A DNA stretch of 64,000 nt from Candidatus Saccharimonadota bacterium (GTDB lineage Bacteria; Patescibacteriota; Saccharimonadia; Saccharimonadales; Saccharimonadaceae), in assembly GCA_009783305.1 (NCBI GenBank), contig WRHJ01000001.1, forward strand, positions 62,001-126,000. The letters run 5' to 3'. Numbering within the stretch: position 1 is the first letter of the stretch; each line of letters starts with the position of its first letter. The notes under the pieces were generated by a model. The model had not been told where the DNA came from, made no database searches, and saw only the letters and a program-made list of their open reading frames with translations. Shown here in pieces: positions 7,980 through 16,160 of the stretch. A program made the position numbers and the translations under genes.

Positions 7980-8695
7980 ATTTTGTTGGCGTAGACGGTG
8001 AGGCGGTGAGTAGCATCGCCGTTGCCGATGGGGGTGCCGGCACAAGTCATGATGGCAAGGTCAGCACCGCGACGGTGAGGCATGATGACGTCGTTCATAT
8101 TGAGCACTGGTTCAGGGTAGTTACTGCAGGGGTAGCTGGGATTAGTATAGTCGCAGGTGACTTCTTTGAAGCTGATGCGATAATTGGTGGTCTTTCCGGC
8201 AATGGTGACGCTGAAGGTGGTGCCATTGTTTAAGCTGCTGAGGTTACCAAAGAGAGCAGCGGAGTTGTGTCCAAAGATATATTTGTTGGAGCTAAGCTCG
8301 GTGTTGTAGATGTAAGCGTGATTGTAGCTGAGGCTACCAGCGGTGGTATTGGTAGAAGCAAGACAGATATTCTTGCCGCCGATAGTAATGTAGCCGTAAT
8401 AACCGCCGCAAATAGCGATTGGAACGGGTGGACGGACGGTTGGAGTCACAGGAGCGGGGGTAGTAGTTCGGGCGGTGATTTTGGGGTTATTAATAATCGC
8501 GGGGATAGTTCCCTGCTCTAAAGTTTCGATTTTGGTCAAATTGAAGTTGAAATTTGAGGCTTCTGCTGGTTGATTGACGGTCTCGGTAGTGGCGGGCACA
8601 ACAAAAAAGGCCTTAGTCTGGTCGGCAACTGAAGCAAAACCGGCTATCAAAGTCACAAAAATTGCTAACAGATTAGCGCATCTGTAAGTTTTCAC
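7976..8695 (-). CDS. Secreted sortase-fold transpeptidase
   Basis: A 239-residue protein with a signal peptide or N-terminal anchor (about 1-28), a Thr/Pro-rich linker (72-92), and a sortase core. The catalytic triad is visible: H143 in YIFGHNSAALFG, C218 in LAIMTCAGTP, R231 in ATHRLTVYA. Sortases join surface proteins or pilins; no LPxTG-type partner lies nearby. The start is GTG (8695), chosen because GAGGAG precedes it. The promoter is TTGACT-N17-TATAAT at 8771-8743. Confidence 0.85.
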   Translation of the reverse strand: MKTYRCANLLAIFVTLIAGFASVADQTKAFFVVPATTETVNQPAEASNFNFNLTKIETLEQGTIPAIINNPKITARTTTPAPVTPTVRPPVPIAICGGYYGYITIGGKNICLASTNTTAGSLSYNHAYIYNTELSSNKYIFGHNSAALFGNLSSLNNGTTFSVTIAGKTTNYRISFKEVTCDYTNPSYPCSNYPEPVLNMNDVIMPHRRGADLAIMTCAGTPIGNGDATHRLTVYANKI

Positions 8696-8742
8696 ACACT
8701 CTCCTCTTAATATTAGAGTAAAATAATTACCCTTATCTTTTC

Positions 8743-8771
8743 ATTATAGCACAGATTTGTCAATTAGTCAA
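8743..8771 (-). promoter_or_regulatory. Promoter TTGACT-N17-TATAAT
   Basis: TTGACT (8771..8766) and TATAAT (8748..8743) with a 17-nt spacer and TGC before the -10 box. It gives the sortase mRNA a leader of about 40 nt with a ribosome site. Confidence 0.85.
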
Positions 8772-8790
8772 TACTTTTTATGATCCGCTG

Positions 8791-9156
8791 TCAACCTCTA
8801 GGATAGGAGATGGTGATAGTGGTGCCATAACCATGTCGAGAGTGGAGGTCGATATTGGGGTTTTCGGTGATGGCGGCACGTTCGTTTTTGGGGATGGCTT
8901 CACCGGTGTCCTTGATGAAGATTTCGACGCTTTTGCGAGGGGCAGATTGGGCGCCGATGGTGATAGCGCCGTTGTGTTTGGTACGCAAGATGGCGTCTTG
9001 GAGATAAGGCTTAAGCTCACTGGCGAGTTGTCGCTGGTCTAAATCTACGGTCAGGGACGAGTCAGAGAGGTCAAGATTGAGGGCGATTTTCTTGCGTTCG
9101 CAGAAAGGAAGGGCGATTTTGTATAGAGATATGAGGGTGTCGGAGACTTTTGCCAT
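8791..9156 (-). CDS. Stand-alone HATPase-like (GHKL) domain protein, leaderless
   Basis: The 121 residues correspond to only the ATP-binding part of a histidine kinase: an N-box-like helix (LASELKPYLQDAILRTKHNG), a G1-like box (IFIKDTGEAIPKNERAA) and a G2-like end (HGYGTTITISYP). There is no sensor or phospho-acceptor domain, and the N-box lacks the usual Asn. It could be an anti-sigma-like kinase, a regulator or a relic. The ATG lies 6 nt after TATAAT (9168..9163) with no ribosome site. Confidence 0.65.
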   Translation of the reverse strand: MAKVSDTLISLYKIALPFCERKKIALNLDLSDSSLTVDLDQRQLASELKPYLQDAILRTKHNGAITIGAQSAPRKSVEIFIKDTGEAIPKNERAAITENPNIDLHSRHGYGTTITISYPRG

Positions 9157-9174
9157 AAGCTGATTATAGCATAC

Positions 9175-9235
9175 ATGGGGTTAATTATTACTCCGTGCAA
9201 CAAGTACGGTCGTGCGAAGTAATAATTAGCCCCAT
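9175..9235. repeat. 18-bp inverted repeat upstream of the HATPase promoter
   Basis: Arms 9175-9192 and 9218-9235 match at 17 of 18 positions when one is reverse-complemented; the core is TTAATTATTACT with an outer ATGGGG. The 25-nt loop holds a smaller CCGT/ACGG dyad. It sits directly upstream of the -10 box of the leaderless gene at 8791-9156, where an operator would lie. Confidence 0.75.
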
Positions 9236-9257
9236 AAAACTACAAGAATCAAAATAG

Positions 9258-9288
9258 CAAAAAGCCCAGCTGGTGGCTGGGCCTTTTT
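9258..9288 (-). terminator. Bidirectional hairpin terminator
   Basis: The stem GCCCAGC/GCTGGGC is flanked by AAAAA and TTTTT, so it can work on both strands. On the minus strand it ends the gene at 9298-9600. Confidence 0.85.
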
Positions 9289-9297
9289 GGAACGCAA

Positions 9298-9600
9298 TTA
9301 GAGGAAAACTTTGATGCCGTTGCTGGGTGTGCCAGCGTTGGTTTTGCTGCAACCGAAGTATTTACGGACGTACACCACTTCTACGTTCCCCTCTTGGATG
9401 ACGCGCTGGATGGCATCGACCAGTGATTCGTCTGAATCTTTATAATCTTTAAGATCGATCAGATCCAAACCGTCATAGAAGAAGACGTCGACGTCGCTGG
9501 TGATTTGTGCGGGTTTAAAGTCCAGGATGTCATAGGAGACAAACTTAAATCCGTCGCCCATTGCGTTGGTGAAAATTGCTTTGGCTTCCAATTTGTTCAT
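9298..9600 (-). CDS. Unrecognised 100-residue protein
   Basis: A small acidic protein (MNKLEAKAIFTNAMGDG..., then DVDVFFYDGLDLIDLKDYKD) with a short basic/Cys stretch VRKYFGCSKT near the end. I recognise no family. I chose the ATG at 9600 because GGGAGGT precedes it and because the promoter boxes (9687-9659) lie inside any longer reading frame. A single-gene unit between a promoter and a terminator. Confidence 0.65.
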   Translation of the reverse strand: MNKLEAKAIFTNAMGDGFKFVSYDILDFKPAQITSDVDVFFYDGLDLIDLKDYKDSDESLVDAIQRVIQEGNVEVVYVRKYFGCSKTNAGTPSNGIKVFL

Positions 9601-9658
9601 GCTGTTACCTCCCGAAAAATAGTGGCCAAACTGAGGCTGGCTAGAGCCTTCTTTGTTC

Positions 9659-9687
9659 ATTATGGTATATATTTCTAATAAAGTCAA
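9659..9687 (-). promoter_or_regulatory. Promoter TTGACT-N17-CATAAT
   Basis: TTGACT (9687..9682) and CATAAT (9664..9659) with a 17-nt spacer. Its position fixes the start of the gene at 9298-9600. Confidence 0.75.
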
Positions 9688-9689
9688 TA

Positions 9690-10235
9690 TTAGACGCCGG
9701 GAGTGAACATCTTGAGACGCTTCCTATTACGCTTGTAATTTGGATCATGTTGGGCGACTTCGGCCCAAAAGGCGGCGGAGTGGTTCATATGGTTGATATG
9801 AGCGAGTTCGTGGAGGATGACGTAATCGCGGAGAGGTTCTGGGAGGTTCATTAGGCCGATGTTCAGAGAGATAGTGCCGGTGCTGCTGCGGCTGCCCCAG
9901 CGAGTGTTGGCGTGCGAAAAACGCAGGGTGGTGTAGCTGTAGCTGTATTTTCTGGCCCAGAAATCGAGGCGGTAAGGTAGGTATTCTTTGGCTTTTTTAT
10001 TGAGGATTTTCTTTTTGGTGTCGCGGGCGCGCTGGGTGGTGGGGTTTTTGATGGGGAGTTTGACGCGAATCTGTGCCCTGCTGGAGTTGAGGAAGCGCTT
10101 GATTAGGAAATTTGGGGTGGTTTTGGGTACGGACATGGCAAGGCGTCCAGAGGTGGAAATGGAAAATTTAATGCTGGTGCTGAAGGCATTTTTGCGGACT
10201 AAGACGTCTCCGAATTCGGGATCTTTAAGAATCAT
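9690..10235 (-). CDS. YgjP/M48-like zinc metallopeptidase (DUF45)
   Basis: About 181 residues. The zinc motif HELAHINHMNHSAAFW is near residues 140-155, with HExxH plus a third ligand region, then HDPNYKRNRKRL; this is the YgjP-like (DUF45) pattern. The substrate is unknown. I start at the ATG at 10235, which overlaps the end of the P-loop gene by 11 nt and implies coupled translation; the longer frame to 10331 would read deep into that gene. Confidence 0.8.
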   Translation of the reverse strand: MILKDPEFGDVLVRKNAFSTSIKFSISTSGRLAMSVPKTTPNFLIKRFLNSSRAQIRVKLPIKNPTTQRARDTKKKILNKKAKEYLPYRLDFWARKYSYSYTTLRFSHANTRWGSRSSTGTISLNIGLMNLPEPLRDYVILHELAHINHMNHSAAFWAEVAQHDPNYKRNRKRLKMFTPGV

Positions 10236-10710
10236 TTTTGCTGAGGGCGGACAAGACGGTTTTGAGTTGGCCGTCAAAAGTATGCTTACCGGAGAGAACG
10301 ATGGTGTCTTCGGAATCTTCTGGGGCTTCAAGCTGGTCTAGAAGGGCTTCAAAGTATGATTTGGCGCGTTCGACGGATTTGAGGTGACTGCGGAGGCGGC
10401 GTTTGATGGTATTGACATCGGTTTGAATCCAGACGATGACGACGCGATAGCCGGCGGAGTGTAAGGTGCGGCGGAGTTCTTCGCGTTGCTTGTAGGTGTC
10501 GATGCCGTGATCAATCACGAGGTTTTGTTGGCTGTCGGCGATTTGCGCGACGACAGATAGGAAAATTTTACGGCTGATGCCAGGGATAGATTCGAAATTT
10601 AAGAGAGGGGCGCGGAATTTGCGGCTAAATTTGGTGGCGAATTGGGTTTTGCCGCTCATCGGTACGCCGAAAACCATGATGGCGTACGGTTTTGAATTCT
10701 TCCCGTTCAT
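10225..10710 (-). CDS. P-loop kinase (AAA_33/zeta-like), leaderless
   Basis: About 161 residues. Walker A is GVPMSGKT (about residues 17-24); NLVIDHGIDTYKQREELR and VVIVWIQTDVNTIKRRL follow the pattern of small kinases of the AAA_33 or zeta-toxin type. The phosphate acceptor is unknown. The ATG at 10710 lies exactly 6 nt after TATTAT (10722..10717), with TTGTCA at 10746..10741, so the longer frame to 10746 is rejected. It shares a transcript with the metallopeptidase. Confidence 0.75.
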   Translation of the reverse strand: MNGKNSKPYAIMVFGVPMSGKTQFATKFSRKFRAPLLNFESIPGISRKIFLSVVAQIADSQQNLVIDHGIDTYKQREELRRTLHSAGYRVVIVWIQTDVNTIKRRLRSHLKSVERAKSYFEALLDQLEAPEDSEDTIVLSGKHTFDGQLKTVLSALSKNDS

Positions 10711-10744
10711 ATCTGCATAATACCATAGCATACTAAAATCTGAC

Positions 10745-10821
10745 AACCTAATTTCTAGAGAAACTAAAGACCTGGGTTTCTAGAACCATGACTGCGTCAT
10801 ACGTTCTGCGAAAATTAGGTT
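10745..10821 (-). other. Predicted three-way-junction RNA or complex dyad
   Basis: A perfect 10-bp outer stem (10745-10754 with 10812-10821, AACCTAATTT and its complement) encloses two further hairpins placed back to back. One is AGAAAC/GTTTCT (10759-10764 with 10776-10781, 11-nt loop); the other is AGAAC plus ATGAC paired to GTCAT plus GTTCT (10782-10807, 3-nt loop). The element covers the stop codon of the YhhN-like gene and reaches the -35 region of the P-loop gene. It may be a 3' RNA structure, an operator or an unrecognised RNA. Confidence 0.6.
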
Positions 10822-11531
10822 TTTAGTCCCTCTAATTTTACTTTTGATTTGATCGGCTTCACATTTGAACTGTTACTGATGAGGACTTGAGAGGGGTAGT
10901 AGAAGAGCCAGACTAGGTAGGATACGACAGGAAAGATGACGGCGGGGATGACGTGGTCGGATGAAAGGTATTGCATGGCAACGGAGAGGTCGCAGGCGAG
11001 GAAAAGGATGAATCCGTAACAGGCGCAGCGGGCGTGGAAGTTTTGCTTGTCTTGGCGGTACCAACTGATGGCTAGGCCGACGTTGAGCAGAAGCGTGCTG
11101 GCGTAGATAAAGGCGATGACATAAATGGGGTCGATGCCTTGAGTGACACCGGCGGCAAAGATGACAAAGACGATGAGGAAGAAACCAATCAGGGTTTTTG
11201 GGTGAGGTTTGGTGAAACGAGCCATGTGGAAGAATTGGGCAAAGACGAAGGCGTAGACGCCGGGGATGTAGTACGGAGTCCAGACAAGGATGGTGTCAGC
11301 AAGAAGAGTGAAAAGGAGGGCAAGGATAAGAAGAGTGTCGTGGCGGAATTTTTGATAAGCGTAGACAAGACAGAGGAAGATGCCGGTATATTTGATGAGG
11401 GTGGCGCCGAGGAAGTCGGGGCTGAAGATGTCAAGGAAAAGGAAGCTAGCGTAGATAATGATCCAAATAACGAGCCAGCGCCAGTCGACGGTGCGAATAC
11501 GCTTTAAGTCGGCAATGACCTTTTTAAGCAT
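10815..11531 (-). CDS. YhhN-family membrane protein (lysoplasmalogenase-like), leaderless
   Basis: A 238-residue protein with about eight TM segments. LLFTLLADTILVW (about 74-86), GFILFLACDLSVA and LFYYPSQVLIS near the end match the YhhN/TMEM86 family, some members of which cleave the vinyl-ether bond of lysoplasmalogens. The ATG lies 6 nt after TATACT (11543..11538) with no ribosome site. It is divergent from queA; both promoters fall within about 40 bp. Confidence 0.75.
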   Translation of the reverse strand: MLKKVIADLKRIRTVDWRWLVIWIIIYASFLFLDIFSPDFLGATLIKYTGIFLCLVYAYQKFRHDTLLILALLFTLLADTILVWTPYYIPGVYAFVFAQFFHMARFTKPHPKTLIGFFLIVFVIFAAGVTQGIDPIYVIAFIYASTLLLNVGLAISWYRQDKQNFHARCACYGFILFLACDLSVAMQYLSSDHVIPAVIFPVVSYLVWLFYYPSQVLISNSSNVKPIKSKVKLEGLKT

Positions 11532-11583
11532 AGGCTTAGTATAGCATGAACGACTGGTCGTGACCGGATGATATAATGGATAA

Positions 11584-12582
11584 ATGTTAGTTTCGAAGTT
11601 TGATTATGAGTTGCCGGAGGAATTGATTGCTGAAAGGCCGCCTGAAGTGCGGGGAAATGCGCGTTTGTTGAGGTTGGATCGACAAAATGGAAAAATTAAA
11701 GACGATTCGTATGCAGATTTGGCGGAGTTTTTGAATTCAGGTGATTTATTAGTACTGAATGATACAAAAGTAATGCGGGCGCGACTGATTGCCCGATTGC
11801 CTGATGGAAGAAAACGAGAGTTAGTGGTGTTGGAGAAACATAAGGGTGAGCTAGAGCGGGTGATGTATCGTGGGAAGTTGCATAAGGGGGACAAGCTAAT
11901 GGTGGGCGATACATCTGTGTGGGTGAGGGAAATTTTAGGGAATGGAGTCGCCGAGGTAAGCGGTATGATGTCGCTTGTAGAGTTAACGGAGCAAACTGGC
12001 AATGTGCCATTACCTCCCTATATGCGACGAGAGGCGGATGCTGTTGATATAGATCGTTATCAAACAGTGTGGGCACGACGGATGGGAAGTGCGGCGGCGC
12101 CAACGGCTAGTTTGAATATGACGGTGGATTTATTGGGAAGATTAAGAAAAAAGGGCGTGCGAATTGCGTATTTGACTTTACATGTGGGGTTGGGGACGTT
12201 TTTACCTATGCGGAACGAAAAAGTTGAGGAACATAATATGCACTCAGAGTGGTTTGATTTGCCGGAAAAGACGATAGCAGAGATACGACGGACACGAGTA
12301 GAGGGTGGACGAGTAATTGCGCTAGGCACAACGGTGGCGCGAACTTTGGAGTATTGGGGCAAGACTGGTAAAGTTCAGGGTGAGAATGATTTATTTATCT
12401 ATCCGGGTTTTGACTTTACGATTGTGAATGGTCTGATTACGAATTTTCATGCGCCAAAGTCTACGGTTTTGATGTTGGCGGCGGCTTTTGCGGGATGGGA
12501 TAATTTGAAGAAGGCCTATACACATGCGGTGCGAAAGAAATATGCGTTTTTGAGTTATGGAGATTCAATGTTGGTATGTTGA
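11584..12582 (+). CDS. queA: S-adenosylmethionine:tRNA ribosyltransferase-isomerase
   Basis: A 332-residue full-length QueA. Markers are FDYELPEELIAERPPEVRGNARLL at the N-terminus (split here: FDYELPEELIAE, then RPPEVRGNARLL), LVLNDTKVMRARL, and VGLGTF and NFHAPKST later on. It transfers the ribosyl part of SAM to preQ1 in tRNA, giving epoxyqueuosine. The ATG lies 6 nt after TATAAT (11572-11577), with no ribosome site, so it is predicted leaderless. It overlaps tgt by 7 nt. Confidence 0.97.
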   Translation: MLVSKFDYELPEELIAERPPEVRGNARLLRLDRQNGKIKDDSYADLAEFLNSGDLLVLNDTKVMRARLIARLPDGRKRELVVLEKHKGELERVMYRGKLHKGDKLMVGDTSVWVREILGNGVAEVSGMMSLVELTEQTGNVPLPPYMRREADAVDIDRYQTVWARRMGSAAAPTASLNMTVDLLGRLRKKGVRIAYLTLHVGLGTFLPMRNEKVEEHNMHSEWFDLPEKTIAEIRRTRVEGGRVIALGTTVARTLEYWGKTGKVQGENDLFIYPGFDFTIVNGLITNFHAPKSTVLMLAAAFAGWDNLKKAYTHAVRKKYAFLSYGDSMLVC

Positions 12583-13694
12583 AATTTGAAATTTTGCAAC
12601 AAAAAGGGTTGATGCGGACGGGCGTGATAAGCACGCCACATGGGAGAATTAGGACACCGGCTTTTGTGGGGGCGGCAACGCGGGCAGCCATGAAAGCTTT
12701 AACGGTGAAACAAATGTCCGGGTTGGGTTTGCAGGCGGTGTTGGCGAATGCCTATCATTTGGTGCTGGCTCCAGGTAGCTGGTTGGTGAAAGAGGCGGGA
12801 GGTTTAGCTAAGTTTATGGGTTGGGAAGGGCCGACTTTTACGGATAGTGGGGGATTTCAGATTATGAGTTTACCGGGTGTGCGGGTGAGCGAGAATGGGG
12901 CGGAATTTAAATCGCACATTAATGGTGATAAGTTGATAGTGACACCAGAGTCATCGATGCGGGCGCAATGGGAAATTGGAGCGGATATCCATATGGCGTT
13001 TGATTGTCCGGTTGGATATGGGGTAAGCAGGGTTGGGTTTAGCGAGACTAAGGACGTAATGAAGAGGACGCATGTTTGGGCGGAAAGATGTTTGTTGGAA
13101 CATCAAAAGTTAGCGAATGGTGCGGATGATTACCAGTCGCTGTACGGTGTGGTGCAGGGGGGAGATTTTGCAGATTTACGACGGGAGAGCGCGGAGTTTT
13201 TTGCGGCGTTAGAGTTTGATGGTTATGGAATCGGCGGTATGTATAGTGTGGATGAGGGACGGAAGTTACTCGGTGTAATGAATGAGATTTTGCCGAACGA
13301 TAGGCCGCGACATTGGCTGGGGATGGGACAAGAGCCAGCGGATTTGTTTGTGGGTGTGGAGTTTGGGTGCGATACTTTTGACTGCGTGGGGCCGACGAGG
13401 ATAGCGAGAAACGGCACGCTTTATAGCCCACGGGGGCGGATGAATATTAGAAATGCGAAGTATCGAACGGATTTTGGAGTGGTGGATGCAGAATGTGATT
13501 GTGAACTTTGCAAAAATTACAGCGTGGCGTATTTGCACCACTTATTTAAGGTGGATGAAATTACGGGTAAAATATTAGCGAGCATTCATAATGAGCGGTT
13601 TGTAGTGCGAACAATGGATAGAATACGGGAAGCGATTTTGGAAGATAAATTCGAGAGTTTTCGAGATGACTTTTTACAGCGATATTATTGCTGA
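12576..13694 (+). CDS. tgt: tRNA-guanine transglycosylase
   Basis: A 372-residue Tgt that exchanges G34 for preQ1 or a related base in GUN-anticodon tRNAs. The TFTDSGGFQIMSL motif carries the catalytic-site Asp (about residue 90), FDCVGPTR the second Asp (about 268), and ECDCELC plus a downstream His the zinc site (about 305-335). It overlaps queA by 7 nt, so the pair is translated together. The genome also carries the precursor transporter yhhQ (24280), but no preQ1 synthesis genes are in this window. Confidence 0.97.
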   Translation: MLKFEILQQKGLMRTGVISTPHGRIRTPAFVGAATRAAMKALTVKQMSGLGLQAVLANAYHLVLAPGSWLVKEAGGLAKFMGWEGPTFTDSGGFQIMSLPGVRVSENGAEFKSHINGDKLIVTPESSMRAQWEIGADIHMAFDCPVGYGVSRVGFSETKDVMKRTHVWAERCLLEHQKLANGADDYQSLYGVVQGGDFADLRRESAEFFAALEFDGYGIGGMYSVDEGRKLLGVMNEILPNDRPRHWLGMGQEPADLFVGVEFGCDTFDCVGPTRIARNGTLYSPRGRMNIRNAKYRTDFGVVDAECDCELCKNYSVAYLHHLFKVDEITGKILASIHNERFVVRTMDRIREAILEDKFESFRDDFLQRYYC

Positions 13695-13712
13695 GTGTGA
13701 TATGATAAAGGC

Positions 13713-14789
13713 ATGAGCAATAAAATAGAAGTCGATACCAAGACTTTTGTGAGGTTTTGGTTGGTCATCTTGGGGTTGGGGTTAGCAGCATTATTTATTT
13801 GGCAGGCAGCCACGGGGTTGCTGATTGTGGGTATTTCCCTGTTTTTGGCGATTGCAATTTCACCTTTAGTGAATAAGGTGGCTAGTGTGATACCTGGAAA
13901 GGGGCGGAAGTTGCCGACGACGATAGCTTACATTATCGTGATGGCGGTGCTTTGTCTGATATTGACGGTGATAGTGCCAGCCGTGATTAGTGAGACAACT
14001 AAATTTGTAACGAATTTGCCGACGATGGTTGAGGATGTGACTAGTAATTTGGGGTGGGTAGATGATCTGGGCGATAAGATGGGAATCGTGGACCTGAGGG
14101 AGCAGTTTATGGGCGGGATTGAGGCTTTTTCAGTGCAGTTTGTGCAAGATTTTGGTACTAATATTTTAAATTCAGTGGGAGCGATCGGGTCATTTTTGGC
14201 GGCGTTTATTCTGATTTTGGTGCTAACGTTCTTGATGTTGATGGAAGGTCCGGGGATGCTCAAGATGTTTTGGCGAAAATTTGAGCGCAATAAGAAGGCG
14301 CAAAAGATGCAGAAAGCATTGGATCGGATGACGGAGGTGGTGGCGAAGTTTGCTTCAGGGGAGATTATCGTGGGGTTGATTAATGGGTTCTCTACTACAG
14401 TAGTAGTATTCATATTGTCGATAATCTTTAGGTTTTCGCCTGGATTGGCACTGCCGTTCGGTTTGATTACGGGTGTGTTGTGTATGGTGCCGATGTTTGG
14501 GGCGTTTATCGGAGGCGTATTGGTGGCGCTGCTGTTGGCGGTGAGTAATGTTTGGGCGGGCGTGGCGTTCTTTGCTTACTACTTGATCTATATGCAGGTT
14601 GAGGCAAATGTGGTGACGCCAAGGATACAGAGTAAAAACATGCGTTTGCCGGCTTTGATAGTGCTAGCCGTGGTGACGATTGGCGTGTATATGTTTGGGT
14701 TGATTGGAGCGATTATTGCGATTCCGATTGCAGGGTGCATAAAGGTTTTGATTGAAGAGTATGGCGCTAGTGCTGAGGCAAAAGACTAA
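13713..14789 (+). CDS. AI-2E family transporter (PF01594), leaderless
   Basis: A 358-residue membrane protein with about eight TM segments in the AI-2E family arrangement: two N-terminal helices, a large soluble insert (about 70-150), then the C-terminal bundle with GFSTTVVVFILS, GLITGVLCMVPMFGAFIG and YYLIYMQVEANVVTPRI. Members export small solutes or exchange sodium; the substrate is unknown. The ATG lies 6 nt after TATGAT (13701-13706) inside a TGTGA-TATGAT extended box, although the gene follows tgt by only 18 nt. Confidence 0.88.
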   Translation: MSNKIEVDTKTFVRFWLVILGLGLAALFIWQAATGLLIVGISLFLAIAISPLVNKVASVIPGKGRKLPTTIAYIIVMAVLCLILTVIVPAVISETTKFVTNLPTMVEDVTSNLGWVDDLGDKMGIVDLREQFMGGIEAFSVQFVQDFGTNILNSVGAIGSFLAAFILILVLTFLMLMEGPGMLKMFWRKFERNKKAQKMQKALDRMTEVVAKFASGEIIVGLINGFSTTVVVFILSIIFRFSPGLALPFGLITGVLCMVPMFGAFIGGVLVALLLAVSNVWAGVAFFAYYLIYMQVEANVVTPRIQSKNMRLPALIVLAVVTIGVYMFGLIGAIIAIPIAGCIKVLIEEYGASAEAKD

Positions 14790-14792
14790 AGC

Positions 14793-16160
14793 TTAGTTTT
14801 TGTATTGCCAGATGGGGCCAGTGGGGGTGCTGCGGATTCCGATGCCGGTGGTTTCGACTTGATTGCGAATTTCGTCGGCCTTGGCCCAGTCTTTAGCTTC
14901 GCGGGCAGTTTGTTGGTCTGTGATGCTTTGCTTTTGTTCTGATGAAATGTCATGGGTAGATTCGATGAGTTGCAGACCAAAAACGTCGTCTAAAAACCCT
15001 AAGAAATTATCGTTGGGAGCGGTTTGATCGAGAACCTGATCAAGTTCGGCAAGCGCGCCGGACGTATTGAGGTTATCATTAATAAATGTTGTAATTTTTA
15101 CAACAGTTTCGTCAAGCAATTGTTGATTGGTGGGTTGGTTTTGCCAGCGCAGGGCGGCGAAATTGCGGTAATTGAGCAGGCGCTGTTTGGCGGCGGAAAG
15201 GTCGTCGAAGGTGAAATTGCGTTCGGATTGATAGTGGCCTTGCAATACCCACATGCGGTAATCGAGGTGCGTGAAACCTTTTTCTTCTAAGTCTTTGAAG
15301 GTGTAAACGTTGCCGAGTGATTTGCTAATTTTGGTGCCGTCGACGGTGATGTGGTTGTTGTGCAGCCAGAATTTTGAGAGTGGTTTGTCAAAAGCAGCTT
15401 CACTTTGAGCAATTTCGTTGGTGTGATGGACGGGAATATGATCAATCCCGCCGGTATGGATGTCGATTGGTTCCCCCAATTCGGCATGGATGATGGATGA
15501 GCACTCAAGGTGCCAGCCGGGATAACCAGGTTTACCGAGGTAATCCCAGCGCATGGCGTGATCTTCGTTTGGCTTGATGAATTTCCAGAGTGCGAAATCG
15601 GATGGGTTGCGTTTTTCGGGATTGAAGTCGACGCGGGCGCCGGCCTTTAAGTTTTCAAGATCGAGATGAGCAAAGTTGGCATAAGTTGGGAACTTGCTGG
15701 TGTCATAATAAATACCATCGGCCGTTTCGTAAGTGTAGCCTTTTTTGGTGAGTTCATCGATGAGGTTGATGCCAGCTTCGACATAATTAGTGGCTTTGGT
15801 GATTTTGGCTGGGTCGATGAGGTTGAGCTGTTTAAAATTGACGAGGAAATCGTCAGTATAATATTCGGCTATTTGCCAAACAGTCTTCCCTTCCCTTTTA
15901 GCGCCTTTTTCAAGCTTGTCCTGCCCATCGTCTGCATCAGACGTGAGATGGCCAACGTCGGTGATATTGAGGATACGATTGACTTTGAAATCATTAGACT
16001 GAAGTGTGCGGATGAGTGTATCCCAGTAGATATAAGCTGCGAAGTTGCCAATGTGCTGATAGCCGTAAACTGTGGGGCCGCAAGTGTAGACTTTGACGTT
16101 CTGAGGATCTTGGGGGACGAATTCTTCAGTATTTCTGGTAAGCGTATTATAAAGTTTCAT
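14793..16160 (-). CDS. cysS: Cysteinyl-tRNA synthetase, leaderless or coupled
   Basis: A 455-residue class I synthetase. TCGPTVYGYQHIGNFAAY holds the zinc Cys and the HIGH-type motif (HIGN), WHLECSSI holds another zinc ligand, and KISKSLGN is the KMSKS loop. The ATG lies 6 nt after TATACT (16172..16167), which is inside the end of the hydrolase gene, and it overlaps that gene's stop as ATGA. It can therefore be made both from its own leaderless promoter and by coupling. Convergent with the AI-2E gene. Confidence 0.96.
   Translation of the reverse strand: MKLYNTLTRNTEEFVPQDPQNVKVYTCGPTVYGYQHIGNFAAYIYWDTLIRTLQSNDFKVNRILNITDVGHLTSDADDGQDKLEKGAKREGKTVWQIAEYYTDDFLVNFKQLNLIDPAKITKATNYVEAGINLIDELTKKGYTYETADGIYYDTSKFPTYANFAHLDLENLKAGARVDFNPEKRNPSDFALWKFIKPNEDHAMRWDYLGKPGYPGWHLECSSIIHAELGEPIDIHTGGIDHIPVHHTNEIAQSEAAFDKPLSKFWLHNNHITVDGTKISKSLGNVYTFKDLEEKGFTHLDYRMWVLQGHYQSERNFTFDDLSAAKQRLLNYRNFAALRWQNQPTNQQLLDETVVKITTFINDNLNTSGALAELDQVLDQTAPNDNFLGFLDDVFGLQLIESTHDISSEQKQSITDQQTAREAKDWAKADEIRNQVETTGIGIRSTPTGPIWQYKN

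Noticed and set aside
9601-9687. N-terminal extension of the gene at 9298-9600
   Set aside because: The TTGACT-N17-CATAAT promoter lies inside it, and GGGAGGT marks the later ATG.
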